Shown one piece after another: positions 17,701-25,116 of a DNA stretch of 54,819 bases (within the stretch, counting starts at the first letter, position 1; each line of letters begins with the position of its first letter). The translations under genes were made by a program, and so were the position numbers. The stretch is taken from the NCBI RefSeq assembly GCF_001691415.1, contig NZ_LRRR01000029.1:1-54819 (forward strand), given 5' to 3'. The notes under the pieces were generated by a model, which had not been told where the DNA came from, did not search any database, and worked only from the letters and a program-made list of their open reading frames with translations. This stretch comes from Pararhodobacter sp. CCB-MM2 (GTDB taxonomy: Bacteria > Pseudomonadota > Alphaproteobacteria > Rhodobacterales > Rhodobacteraceae).

Positions 17701-18028
17701 GTTGTTCCAGGCGCTCTGCGGCATTGCGGGCTTGCTGGAACTCGCGGCGCATGGCGGCCGTCGGCTGACGCGTCGTGCGGATCGCGTGCTGCAGCTCGCG
17801 CACACGTTCGCGAGCACGCTGCAGCGCAACGCCGGATTCGCGAACGACGACTTGCTGCGTGCGGAAGTCCTCGATCAGCCGCAAGGGACCGCGCAGGTTC
17901 TGCAGGCGGCCGAGCTCTGTGCGCACGCCATCCGCAAACCGGCCCGTCACCGTGCGCATACGGTTGAGCTCGCTGGAGAAGCGATCCACCGCGCGGATGC
18001 TCAGTTCGGTCTCGATACGCCGGGCCAT
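14762..18028 (-). CDS. Tail tape measure protein (P2 gpT-like)
   Basis: 1088 residues. It begins with a long coiled coil (about 1-190), then the conserved TMP core with repeated short motifs (FESAMADVRKVVDF, IAAIVAAGGQAGIAREDLLAYAEAAAMVGVAFDIS). A hydrophobic section follows at about 545-590 (VYGTAAVGALAVAGGAVLTA) and a tryptophan-rich section at about 640-760. The C-terminal third is again helical, followed by a glycine/alanine-rich end. Length should set tail length. The hydrophobic and tryptophan-rich parts are the likely membrane-penetrating segments used during DNA injection. Confidence 0.92.
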   Translation of the reverse strand: MARRIETELSIRAVDRFSSELNRMRTVTGRFADGVRTELGRLQNLRGPLRLIEDFRTQQVVVRESGVALQRARERVRELQHAIRTTRQPTAAMRREFQQARNAAERLEQRHAQNRRTLAGLQTQLRQAGVNTADLAGEQNRLVGSIDRVTTAFGRQMDRLERIQTMQTRIADARERMDRSLATSANMSFAGRATMDTGRRILTALSGPIQQAIDFESAMADVRKVVDFDSPEAFRQMSDDILELSTRIPMSAEGIAAIVAAGGQAGIAREDLLAYAEAAAMVGVAFDISADQAGSSMASIRTQLGLSTDGTMLLFDAMNHLSNNMASEAPQLLDFTRSGLLATAQGFGFAAQEALAFGSAMIASGAAPEVAATSFRNMGRALTRGASATDRQREAMETLGLDTVDVARRMQDDAVGTTLDVLDRIGSLPEELRPALISDLFGDEARALAPLLNDVDLLRSALGMVAEESNYAGSASEEYGTRAETTANNIQLMQNHIARLGVAIGEVVLPPLNELLEMAGGVIDRVVEWTRAHPKLTKALVYGTAAVGALAVAGGAVLTAAAGLIGTMAVLRFGMVSLGARAAFAAGDLIGIGTAFRGLRRLPRLALSALLTPLRWTSRLLPRIRWASLAGRLSWRSLITPLSWLGRGALRFIPVIGWAILAGELAWNLLIKPLGWDEYLPTIDWDRVWNAFSWDGWLPSVDWSEILHAIDWPEWVGDFAWVDVLPEWGWDFISEFDLSNVITWSPPPWLEWLRDWINEPATSVPGVIDDTEFAQLTASQQAAVRVLGEHADGEALPTPERLQGLSAIAEELRADVAALRAELDAMPAPQNAYDMPSPRRAELEGQLRGRLQDLEQVERQLAENEVAATALSDAMQVIGETDVSPTINTDSIDAALGRVREIAAELRTLGGETPRTAGPQRPQRVRPAGARAGGGPIRLGLPYLVNERTARSEWIVPSGSGGVLNVSQAQAAFRSAVGGLFPSGLPGLPSGGNAALARLHSGARSLQGATLASLAPALSAVRAAMAPSGGAGQGAGAGRSRGDLQVHINGGIRITAPSGMTDPGAIADLAADRIARRVAGIMDASFTD

Positions 18029-18075
18029 GGATCACCTGCATTGATATTCTTGATGCGAGACGGCATCCTTGACGA

Positions 18076-18288
18076 ATGGAATTCGTCGCCATCATCTTCG
18101 TCATAGTGATGGGCGCCGCCGCTCTCGCGGCGACGGCCCTGATCGGATGGGTTGCGGGGATCTGGGCGGCGCTTGGCTTCGCGCTTGTGCTGTTCCTCTT
18201 GTACCGAGCGGCGACGCGGGACATCGTCCGGCCCTTCAGGCGCCGCGACACGCTGAACGCGTTCCAGAAGCACCTCTCCGACGATTGA
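18076..18288 (+). CDS. Small two-helix membrane protein inside the tail operon, opposite strand
   Basis: 70 residues: an N-terminal helix FVAIIFVIVMGAAALAATALIGWVAG, a second helix AALGFALVLFLLYRA, and a basic cytoplasmic tail (RDIVRPFRRRDTLNAFQKHLSDD). The minus-strand alternative reading is not protein-like. It fits exactly between the tape measure gene and the end of gpE' on the other strand, with its stop 5 bases from the gpE' stop. No good ribosome site is seen. Probably a prophage-expressed moron, for example a superinfection-exclusion protein; that role is inferred. Confidence 0.5.
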   Translation: MEFVAIIFVIVMGAAALAATALIGWVAGIWAALGFALVLFLLYRAATRDIVRPFRRRDTLNAFQKHLSDD

Positions 18289-18292
18289 GCGC

Positions 18293-18457
18293 CTAGAAGC
18301 GCACGCGTGTCGCGGCGAAGACCTCGCGCGCGGCCTCTTGCCACTTGAGGAAGTCGCTCACCCTCATGGCGAGCACCTCGGAGACAGGCGTCGAGAGCAC
18401 ATGCGCGACAAAGCCCGCTGAACGGCGCAAGTCCGCCGCTACGCGTCCTCGTTTCCC
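18293..18457 (-). CDS. gpE' extension of the tail assembly chaperone, reached by -1 frameshift
   Basis: In the -1 frame relative to gpE an open stretch of 52 codons runs from the slippery site to TAG at 18293-18295. Its end, VSEVLAMRVSDFLKWQEAAREVF, resembles the gpE' module of P2-like tail chaperones. It has no usable start of its own. The fusion product gpE-E' would be about 146 residues (94 from gpE plus 52) and would bridge tube subunits and the tape measure during tail assembly. Confidence 0.75.
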   Translation of the reverse strand, partial: GKRGRVAADLRRSAGFVAHVLSTPVSEVLAMRVSDFLKWQEAAREVFAATRVRF

Positions 18458-18732
18458 GAGCTTTCCCCCATGCGCGCGCGGACGTCCTTCTGGTAGGGAT
18501 CGAGGACGCGCTTGCCGATCTCGCGGTAGTCGCTCTCCTTGATCTTGAGGATCACCGCCTCCGGCACACCGGCCATGCCGGCGAGCAGGACGACAGTCTG
18601 GCGAGCGCCGGTCTTCGCCTCATCCACGGCAAGCGACGTCGCGAGATCCGGCTCATCGAAGGACAGCGTCGCGTAGGTCTGATCGCCAATGACCACAGGC
18701 CGCTTCAGCGTGACTTCAATGGGATAGTCCAT
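18439..18732 (-). CDS. Tail assembly chaperone gpE (P2-like)
   Basis: 97 residues, MDYPIEVTLKRPVVIGDQTY..., immediately after the tube gene and before the tape measure, the conserved position of gpE. ATLSFDEPDLATSLAVDEA and LLAGMAGVPEAVILKIKESDY match the mu/P2 tail assembly chaperone family (phage_TAC). It coats the tape measure before tube polymerisation; a fraction of ribosomes shift frame near its end to make gpE-E'. Confidence 0.8.
   Translation of the reverse strand: MDYPIEVTLKRPVVIGDQTYATLSFDEPDLATSLAVDEAKTGARQTVVLLAGMAGVPEAVILKIKESDYREIGKRVLDPYQKDVRARMGESSGNEDA
18451..18457 (-). other. Programmed -1 frameshift slippery heptamer GGGAAAC
   Basis: Read in the gpE frame as G GGA AAC, a perfect X XXY YYZ heptamer, three codons before the gpE stop (TAG, 18439-18441). 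Slipping back one base leads directly into the gpE' frame. Confidence 0.8.
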
Positions 18733-18743
18733 CACCACCCCCC

Positions 18744-19253
18744 TCAGTTCAGCATCAGTGCAGCGCGGATGTCGCCAGTCTGGCTGACCCCGCCTGCCGA
18801 GAACTCGAAGTCGTCGATCTCGAAGATCTCTTCTCCGTCGATCTCCAGCTTGGCGTAGTTCTGCACCACGCTGCATTTCAGCTCGGCCTTGTCACCCGGC
18901 TTCCAGGAGCCGGCATCAGGGGACACGAGACGACCGCGCACGAAGTAGACCGCACTGTGAGTGGTGCCGTCTTCGTCGACATGCGCGCCGGTGACCATGA
19001 ACTGATGCTCGACGCCAGGCTTGCCGGTCATCAGCTTCAGCGTGGCCGGGTCGAAGGCCGTCAGGGAGAATTCGAGGTCATCCTGCTCATAGCCCATCGG
19101 CACTTTGCGCTCCTTGATCATACCGGCATTGCGGAAGGACTCGGATTTCTCCTTCGGCATGGAGATCGACATCTCCGAGGCCTGGCCGACCTTGATGTCT
19201 TCATCGACCCAAAGCGCGCAGTTGCGCAGGATGTAGGCGGGGGTGGATTTCAT
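18744..19253 (-). CDS. Major tail tube protein (P2 FII-like)
   Basis: 169 residues from MKSTPAYILRNCALWVDE, chosen for the GGAG site upstream; upstream in-frame codons read through the intergenic hairpin. The N-terminal phrase about an early aromatic 'lwvdg' loop and the later DDLEFSLTAFDPATLKLMTG segment are typical of FII. Lies downstream of the sheath gene as in P2. Builds the inner tube of the contractile tail. Confidence 0.9.
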   Translation of the reverse strand: MKSTPAYILRNCALWVDEDIKVGQASEMSISMPKEKSESFRNAGMIKERKVPMGYEQDDLEFSLTAFDPATLKLMTGKPGVEHQFMVTGAHVDEDGTTHSAVYFVRGRLVSPDAGSWKPGDKAELKCSVVQNYAKLEIDGEEIFEIDDFEFSAGGVSQTGDIRAALMLN

Positions 19254-19275
19254 AGGGGGAACTCCTGAACAAATG

Positions 19276-19296
19276 GGGCCGCATCTGATGCGGCCC
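19276..19296 (-). terminator. Hairpin between sheath and tube genes, possible attenuator
   Basis: GGGCCGCAT / ATGCGGCCC, a perfect 9-bp stem with a 3-base loop, in the sheath-tube gap. No uridine run follows on the minus strand, so it may be a processing or partial-termination site rather than a full terminator. Confidence 0.5.
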
Positions 19297-19339
19297 ACTG
19301 AGGGAGGAAGGGGAGGGGTGAGAGGTCAGAAGCTGCGGA

Positions 19340-20527
19340 TCACGCCGCCGCCGACAGCGCCGCTTGCGTCAGATCCAGGTAGTATTGGATGTTGCGATGG
19401 GTGATGAAGCGGATGTCCTCCATCGGCGCCGGCGGTTCGAACTCGACCGAGAGGGTGATCTTCCCGGCCGCCATATCCTGAGGCAGGTTCTTGTCGGGAT
19501 CGAGCCAGACACGGCCGCCGATGATCGCGCCCAGACCCTTGGGGCCAAACTGGCGCATCGCCGCGTTGCCGCTTTCCAGCATGAACTTCACATTGGCCGC
19601 GCTGAACGGACGGTCAACGAAGGGCAAATAGGCCCGGCGCAGCGCGTCATTGATGAAGTCCGCGGTGCGCCGCACCGACAGGAAGGCCCACAGAGCATCA
19701 CCTGCGCTCGCCCGGTTGCCCCAGGTGATGAAGCCAGAGCCGAGATTGATGATGGTTGCCACCCGGTTCTCGTTCAGCAGGTTCGATTGTGCCCCATAGG
19801 TGATGGTGCGAGAGACGCCCCCGATGCCGTTGATCGGCTTGTTCGATTCCGAATGCCAGAAGCCGCGCTCGATATCGACGCGCGCCTGGACACCGGCAAA
19901 GCGGGCCGAAGCCGGACGCGAGACATAGGCGTTGCTGGTGGTGTCCCAGACCAGGACCTTCGGATCCACCACCTTCACGCGCCCCGAACCGATCAGGGCC
20001 TCGTAGGACACCGCCTCGGCATCCGTAGTGTCGGGCCCATCGACCCAGGCCACCGCCTCCAGCGCCTCCAGTACGCCCTTCAGCTCAGCCACGACCGGGT
20101 TCAGCGTTGCGGCATCTGCCGGCGCCGAGAAGCCGGGAATGGCGATCAGCCGCGGCTTGATGCCGAGGATGGCCTCCGCCTTCTTCAGCGCATGCACCCC
20201 GGTCAACGTGGCCGCATCGCCCACGAGGTTGGACTTGGTCGCTGCCTCGTCGAGCCCCTCTTCCACACGGATCACAACCACATAGGCACCGATCTGGTCG
20301 AACACGTCATCAGCCGCATCCTTGAGAGTGCCCGCCGCGCCAAGGGCCGCCGCCGCTGCCGGCGAGCCCGGCAACAGAACAGGCACATTCAACGGGAACT
20401 TCGTGGCATCGGCATCCGGGGCCGTTCCCAGAAGCCCGACAACCGCGCTTTGCGCGATTTGGACCAGGACCGGCGTTTCCGTGGACTCGGCCAGTCGCGT
20501 GCCGTGGTGATAGCTTGCAAAGCTCAT
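19340..20527 (-). CDS. Contractile tail sheath protein (P2 FI-like)
   Basis: 395 residues from MSFASYHHGTRLAESTETPV; AAAGGAGAC precedes this ATG. FASYHHGTRLAE, TAVVGLLGTAPDAD-like residues, the ITYGAQSNLLNENRVATIINLGSGFITWGNR region and DFINDALRRAYLPFVDRPFSAANVKFMLES are diagnostic of the tail sheath family. Polymerises around the tube and contracts to drive it through the envelope. A terminator-like hairpin precedes the gene, suggesting that sheath expression starts from its own promoter. Confidence 0.93.
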   Translation of the reverse strand: MSFASYHHGTRLAESTETPVLVQIAQSAVVGLLGTAPDADATKFPLNVPVLLPGSPAAAAALGAAGTLKDAADDVFDQIGAYVVVIRVEEGLDEAATKSNLVGDAATLTGVHALKKAEAILGIKPRLIAIPGFSAPADAATLNPVVAELKGVLEALEAVAWVDGPDTTDAEAVSYEALIGSGRVKVVDPKVLVWDTTSNAYVSRPASARFAGVQARVDIERGFWHSESNKPINGIGGVSRTITYGAQSNLLNENRVATIINLGSGFITWGNRASAGDALWAFLSVRRTADFINDALRRAYLPFVDRPFSAANVKFMLESGNAAMRQFGPKGLGAIIGGRVWLDPDKNLPQDMAAGKITLSVEFEPPAPMEDIRFITHRNIQYYLDLTQAALSAAA

Positions 20528-20553
20528 CGCTGTCTCCTTTGAGCAAAATAAAG

Positions 20554-20572
20554 CCCGGCACGCGTGGCCGGG
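20554..20572 (-). terminator. Intrinsic terminator upstream of the sheath gene
   Basis: On the minus strand CCCGGC and GCCGGG form a 6-bp GC stem followed by CTTTATTTTGC. It lies after the fibre genes and just before the sheath gene, ending the baseplate/fibre transcript. Confidence 0.6.
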
Positions 20573-20648
20573 GGATGGGGCAGGATCTGCCAAGGTTCAG
20601 AGGGAATAGGAGGCGGACCTGGATCGATGAATCGAGGTCGCCGGACAA

Positions 20649-21059
20649 TCAGCCTTCAGGCCAGGCTGCGTTGATTGCGTCGACCTGTGCCTGTGTCAGA
20701 TGGCTCGCGGCGACCATGGCAAGCCAACCCGCTTGCACCAACGGGTTTTCCTTCTCGACCTGAGTCGCAATCCCGAGACGACGCCAAAGCAGACGCATTT
20801 CCGCCGATTGATCGTCCAACGCGGCCATGAATTGCTCGGCTGTCAAACCTGCAGCAGCCTGCACCAGCACCTCGAACTCAAGGCGGGTGAGTGCTCGCGG
20901 TGTAGGGGCAGCGGCGGCCGGCGCGCTGAAGGTCTCGCCATCATAGGTCCAGCCAAGCGCCACGTCCGGTCCAACTTCGATCCAACCCTCAGCGGGGTTG
21001 GCGGTGGTGACGTTAATGGCGGTCACGATGCCGCCCGTGACCTGTGCATAGCGTGCCAT
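20649..21059 (-). CDS. Putative tail fibre accessory/assembly protein
   Basis: 136 residues. The N-terminal 50 residues (YAQVTGGIVTAINVTTANPAEGWIEVGPDVALGWTYDGETFSAP in character) are the small beta module seen at the start of tail fibre assembly proteins; the rest is helical. It overlaps the preceding gene by one base and follows the fibre gene, where chaperones of receptor-binding fibres are normally encoded. Confidence 0.6.
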   Translation of the reverse strand: MARYAQVTGGIVTAINVTTANPAEGWIEVGPDVALGWTYDGETFSAPAAAAPTPRALTRLEFEVLVQAAAGLTAEQFMAALDDQSAEMRLLWRRLGIATQVEKENPLVQAGWLAMVAASHLTQAQVDAINAAWPEG

Positions 21060-21412
21060 CAGAGCACCTCATATGTGATGTGGTAAACAGCAGCGGATGT
21101 ATCCGTTTCGACGCTCAGGCTTTCACCTGCGGGAACAATAATGCCGCTCAAAGAAGATGCGTTCATTCCATTGTCCCTAGCGCCACGCGCCTCTATCAGA
21201 ATACTTGACCCGGATAGAATTTTCATGGTGAAGGTGTTGTTAATGGCGACGACACTCCCAAAGCAAATGCTGGCAGTGCAAATCAGCACCCCATTCGGGT
21301 TTGCGCCAGCGTTCACGATGGTCGCGCTCGCCGTGCCGTTGGCATAGTTCGAGCCGACTGTGATGCCAGAACCTCCACCACCACCGCCGAGTAGATCACT
21401 CAGATTAGGCAT
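21059..21412 (-). CDS. Small beta-rich virion protein, possible fibre tip
   Basis: 117 residues from MPNLSDLLGGGGGG, whose ATG overlaps the fibre stop (TAATG). A poly-glycine hinge (residues 9-14) is followed by a beta-sandwich-like domain (KILSGSSILIEARGARDN, SGIIVPAGESLSVETDTSAAVYHITYEV). The glycine hinge plus beta domain right after the fibre suggests a detachable adhesin or decoration module; the family is not recognised. Confidence 0.5.
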   Translation of the reverse strand: MPNLSDLLGGGGGGSGITVGSNYANGTASATIVNAGANPNGVLICTASICFGSVVAINNTFTMKILSGSSILIEARGARDNGMNASSLSGIIVPAGESLSVETDTSAAVYHITYEVL

Positions 21413-22365
21413 TATGCGATCCTCCATTCAGATCCGGTGAACACGAGCAGGATAGTGGCCGGGACAGACCCGATTGCGGTGTCAATCGCCAAGGTCGCGT
21501 CGCCCATCACGGTGGCGCCATTGCCGTCGATCGTCAGATTGTTTGTCGTCACGTCTCCGTCGACGACCGAGATGATGACACTGTCCCCGGCCTCCGGAGC
21601 GGCCGGCAAATCCAGCTGCCACGCACTGCCAGACACATCGGCAGCGACGCGATCACCAGGCGAAGCTGTGTAAGCGGCAGACTTGAGGAGCCACCTCGCC
21701 TTGCCGGCGATTTCTTCGGCAGCTGCGGTCGCAAAATGCGCCGTCCCGAGAGTTGCTTGGGCGAGGACGTCCATGTTCAGGGCCCGGAAGGCCTGCTCGC
21801 TCGCGTCATATAGGACGAGCGTATCTTCCGTCAGATCGACCGCGCCAGCCACCGCCAAGTCGAGACTGCCAAAATCGAGCGAGAGCTCACGGTCTTGCGA
21901 CAGGTCCCCGCCGCCCGACAATCCTCCGGAGGCCGTGATCGTCCGCGCCGCAGGCACAAAGGCAAAGGACGTGTCGATCTGCACCACGACGTTCTGGAAC
22001 TGGCTGGTCAACACATAGACCCGCATGTCCAGCGTCACCGGCTGGTCCAGCATCACCAGCTTGTTGAAGCCCTCGATGCGCCCGATGAACAAAAGCGTGC
22101 CAGCAGCATCGAACAACCCGATCTCGTAGAGCACAAAGGGGCCGTCTTCCGCCTCGAGCCTGGCATCAAAGAAGCTCTTGCCGTCTTCCGTGACACCATG
22201 GGTCAGGACTGCCTTGCGCAGCACTTCCGATGTCAGGGCGCTTTCACCGCCGGTCGGGAACCGATCCGCCGTCCCGAACGCGATTTCCGTGACGGTGATC
22301 GGCGTATTGTTGGCAAGGGCGGCCGCCACCGCGTTCCGCCCCGCATTGGTAATGATCATGGACAT
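21412..22365 (-). CDS. Tail fibre protein (P2 gpH N-terminal-like)
   Basis: 317 residues. Residues 1-150 match the baseplate-attachment module of P2-type fibres (ITVTEIAFGTADRFPTGGESALTSEVLR, LYEIGLFDAAGTLLFIGRIEG). The middle has a short collar-like repeat (TITASGGLSGGGDLSQDRELSLDFGS-type), and the C-terminal part is a beta-rich domain ending VPATILLVFTGSEWRIA, probably the receptor-binding or trimerisation end. Short compared with P2 gpH, so host recognition may be shared with the next gene. Confidence 0.82.
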   Translation of the reverse strand: MSMIITNAGRNAVAAALANNTPITVTEIAFGTADRFPTGGESALTSEVLRKAVLTHGVTEDGKSFFDARLEAEDGPFVLYEIGLFDAAGTLLFIGRIEGFNKLVMLDQPVTLDMRVYVLTSQFQNVVVQIDTSFAFVPAARTITASGGLSGGGDLSQDRELSLDFGSLDLAVAGAVDLTEDTLVLYDASEQAFRALNMDVLAQATLGTAHFATAAAEEIAGKARWLLKSAAYTASPGDRVAADVSGSAWQLDLPAAPEAGDSVIISVVDGDVTTNNLTIDGNGATVMGDATLAIDTAIGSVPATILLVFTGSEWRIA

Positions 22366-23004
22366 TCAGCCTGCCCCATCGATTTCAAGCCGAGCGTTCG
22401 CGGCAATGATCAAAGCCATTGGAACCTCGGCAGTTTCGGAAAGACTTGTATCGATCTGCGGATGCACACTCAGCCGAGCGCCCATCGAAACCACGCAGGC
22501 CAAGGGCAGGCCCGCCTGTTGCGCGTAGTGTAGATTGACCTCGAAGAACCGCGACATCGGAGCCGCGCCTCGAACAAGATCGACCAGAAGCCGCAGCATC
22601 TTCGGCCCGAATGCCGGCAAGATCTCCCCGGAGCGGGCGATATCCGCCTGCACAGCGAACGTACCCGGGATCCCGCTGCCGCCGTCCTGCCACCACTCGA
22701 TCACGCCACCGTCGAGGTCGAGCGAGGCCAGAACAGCCTTGATGGCATAGGGTGTGCCCTTGTACCGGTGCACCTCCGCGCTCGCGGCAATCACGCGCCG
22801 CTTGACCGCCTCTGGCCAACTCGGATCCCAGACATCGACAGATGTCTCCCAGGCGAGATGATCCAGCAAACCCACATGCACGCGGCCTGGATCCTTGGTG
22901 AGAAGATCGACAGGCAGCGCCAAGAGGCGGGCTTCCACAAGATCCATCGCTTTCGCCAGCGATGAGGAGGTCGGCGGCAGGAATGTGCCCTGGCCCTCAG
23001 ACAT
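22366..23004 (-). CDS. Baseplate/tail protein I (P2 gpI-like)
   Basis: 212 residues; start at the ATG 23004 inside the end of gpJ (8-base overlap). LLTKDPGRVHVGLLDHLAWETSVDVWDPSWPEAVKRRVI and HRYKGTPYAIKAVLASLD are the signature of the gpI family, which sits at the outer baseplate wedge and anchors the fibre. Confidence 0.9.
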   Translation of the reverse strand: MSEGQGTFLPPTSSSLAKAMDLVEARLLALPVDLLTKDPGRVHVGLLDHLAWETSVDVWDPSWPEAVKRRVIAASAEVHRYKGTPYAIKAVLASLDLDGGVIEWWQDGGSGIPGTFAVQADIARSGEILPAFGPKMLRLLVDLVRGAAPMSRFFEVNLHYAQQAGLPLACVVSMGARLSVHPQIDTSLSETAEVPMALIIAANARLEIDGAG

Positions 23005-23953
23005 CACGCCATCCGCCGGAGATCGACTGCAGCGTCAGCGTGATGCCCGTGCAGTGCGGCGCCTCGAACGGCCCGATCTCGATATCCGCGGCAGGCTGTA
23101 CGAGCTCAATATCAACCACCCCTTGCACATTGAGGGCCGCAGCGATCGACGTGCGGTAGAGTTTCCGGCCAATGCGGATGCGGCCCTTTACGAACGCCTC
23201 CGCCGCCTCCAGTGCCGCCGTCTGAACCACCGATGCGGTTTCCGGGGTGGTGACATGCAAGACAGCTTCGATGGCGTAAGCCACCGGCTGCGCCGACACG
23301 ACAGTCAGCTTGTCTGCAACAGGACGGCGCTTGTCTGCCGTGCAATTCCGAAACACCGCCTCCAGCAACGCCGCATCCGCTGTTCCATCCCCTTCTCTGG
23401 ACAGAATGACCATTCTCGGCTCAGCGGGCGGAATGGCCGGATCCAGACCGTGGTTCGGGCCATAGACCGCCACGTCAACGACGCGGTCATCCGCGTCCAA
23501 GGCCCAGTAGACGCAGGATCCTTCCGTGCCATGTGGCGACCACGCCTCGATCACAAGCTGGATGCGCGCCCGAAACGCATCATCGCCTTCAAGGACAGGC
23601 GCCTCTGGATCGGAGCTGTCGAGCACTTTGCGCGTGACGCCCCTGTTGGCACCGATCTGATCCAGATCGGACCCGACCGCCGTCGACAAAAACACGGAGC
23701 GCAGCGCCTCGTTGATACGGTTCTCAAGATAGAGCTCTCGGGCGGCGCCCGCTTCATTCAGATAGCGCATCGGGCTTGCGGCGACACCACGGGCGATGGC
23801 CATGATCTCGGCGACTTTGAGAGGCTCGAACTCTTCGCTGAGGTAACCCTCAAGTTCTGCAAGCCTCGCTTCCAGAATGGCATCGTAGTTCAGGGGCCTG
23901 ACCTGCGACGGCGGCGGTAAGGCAGCGAGATCAAGAGCAGCATATCGGCTCAT
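22997..23953 (-). CDS. Baseplate assembly protein J (P2 gpJ-like)
   Basis: 318 residues from MSRYAALDLAALPPP; the ATG overlaps the gpW stop (ATGA). LNEAGAARELYLENRINEALRSVFLSTAVGSDLDQIGANRGVTRK and the later SQRDGTADAALLEAV-like section match baseplate J. Forms the wedge together with gpI and gpW. Confidence 0.92.
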   Translation of the reverse strand: MSRYAALDLAALPPPSQVRPLNYDAILEARLAELEGYLSEEFEPLKVAEIMAIARGVAASPMRYLNEAGAARELYLENRINEALRSVFLSTAVGSDLDQIGANRGVTRKVLDSSDPEAPVLEGDDAFRARIQLVIEAWSPHGTEGSCVYWALDADDRVVDVAVYGPNHGLDPAIPPAEPRMVILSREGDGTADAALLEAVFRNCTADKRRPVADKLTVVSAQPVAYAIEAVLHVTTPETASVVQTAALEAAEAFVKGRIRIGRKLYRTSIAAALNVQGVVDIELVQPAADIEIGPFEAPHCTGITLTLQSISGGWRDV

Positions 23954-24339
23954 GCGGCAAGGCTCCAAACCTGGGCACGGTCGCGTTGGATCCGCACCGC
24001 ACGGGTTTCATCAAGAACAGAAGAAAGGTCACCGAGATGCGCTCGCGGGCGGTAGTTCCCCGAGAGCGACAGCGTCAGCACTCCTGTTGCCGCCCCTTCC
24101 AGCGTGACGTCTGTCAGCTCAAAGCGCGGCTCCCATTTCTCGAGCGCCTCCGCGACGGCCACATAGAGCGCCAGGATACCCGCGTCGTTCATGGGCGCGT
24201 CGATCAGCTCAGGCACCTTGGATCCGAATTCACGCCGGAATACTCGGGTATCGAGCGGCGTAGACAGGATCGTCAGGATCGATTGCATCACGCCGTCCCA
24301 CCCTGTGATCGCGCCACCGGTCTCGTGATCGAGATCCAT
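23950..24339 (-). CDS. Baseplate wedge protein W (gp25-like)
   Basis: 129 residues. GWDGVMQSILTILSTPLDTRVFRREFGSKVPELID is the gpW/gp25 signature. A GTG two codons upstream is an alternative start. It overlaps gpJ by 4 bases. Confidence 0.9.
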   Translation of the reverse strand: MDLDHETGGAITGWDGVMQSILTILSTPLDTRVFRREFGSKVPELIDAPMNDAGILALYVAVAEALEKWEPRFELTDVTLEGAATGVLTLSLSGNYRPRAHLGDLSSVLDETRAVRIQRDRAQVWSLAA

Positions 24340-24352
24340 GCGCACGCCCCGC

Positions 24353-24559
24353 TTATTCGGCGGGTTTCGCAGGGGCCTTCTCGACCTTGCCGGCCACCTT
24401 CACCGCCACCGCCTTCAGTCCCGTACCGAAGGGCGGCAGATAGTATTTTGCCTGCGCCGGGAAGAGCGACACGCGGGTACCGGCTTCGCACCACGCACCG
24501 TTGATCTGGCGTGCGATAGTGACCTCGAAGTCGACCTTCTGAGGGGTTTGGTTGTTCAT
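24353..24559 (-). CDS. Small phage protein between spike and wedge genes, unknown
   Basis: 68 residues from MNNQTPQKVDFEVT with GGAGA upstream. Basic, lysine/alanine-rich C-terminus (VAGKVEKAPAKPAE). Position is conserved for small accessory baseplate proteins, but no family is recognised. Confidence 0.65.
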   Translation of the reverse strand: MNNQTPQKVDFEVTIARQINGAWCEAGTRVSLFPAQAKYYLPPFGTGLKAVAVKVAGKVEKAPAKPAE

Positions 24560-24570
24560 ACTGCTCTCCA

Positions 24571-25116
24571 TCAGTTAGGGGGTGCTGTGTTGGCGCCACC
24601 CGGCGAGATCCCGCCATGGGTATGGGTGTCGCCGATGTCCTTGCCGTTGTGCGTGATTGAGCCACCGGTCAGCGCGAGCCCGGCAGCCGAGAGGGTCGCG
24701 GTGACGCCCCCCACGGTGAGGGCAATTGCCGCGCCCCCACCCGTGATCGAGATCCGGGCCTCACCCACGGCCGCCATCACGTATTCGTCGCCCGCGGCCG
24801 AAGGGCGCCCGTTGGCATTCGAGTTGAGGCTGCCCTGGATTACCGCATCGTGCAGATCGCCGCTCTCCGAGGTGAGCTGGACCTGTTGCCCGACCGACGG
24901 CGGATTATGGGTTCGGTTGGAACCTGCGGAAGGTTCACTCCAAGGGATCCACCCGGTCAGGAACGGCGGGTCTGCATCATTCAGCTGAACCCTCGCCAGA
25001 CCACGCCCTGCATCGACCGAATGCACAACGCCTGTCCGGTTCTGCCATTGCCGTCTGCGGCTGATCTCGGAAACGACACGGCGCTGACCATCCAGGTAGT
25101 CTTCCAGACGCGCCAT
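24571..25116 (-). CDS. Baseplate spike protein (P2 gpV-like) with HxH metal tip
   Basis: 181 residues. The N-terminal OB-like domain (VVHSVDAGRGLARVQLNDAD, VGQQVQLTSESGDLHDAVIQG) is followed by a repetitive beta-helix (ITGGGAAIALTVGGVTATLSAAG) and ends HNGKDIGDTHTHGG. The HTH (HxH) motif matches the iron-binding apex of P2 and phi92 spikes. The needle punctures the outer membrane on contraction. Confidence 0.92.
   Translation of the reverse strand: MARLEDYLDGQRRVVSEISRRRQWQNRTGVVHSVDAGRGLARVQLNDADPPFLTGWIPWSEPSAGSNRTHNPPSVGQQVQLTSESGDLHDAVIQGSLNSNANGRPSAAGDEYVMAAVGEARISITGGGAAIALTVGGVTATLSAAGLALTGGSITHNGKDIGDTHTHGGISPGGANTAPPN

Noticed and set aside
16973..18106. Plus-strand ORF of 377 codons
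   Set aside because: Antisense of the tape measure gene; histidine/arginine-rich translation without a ribosome site.
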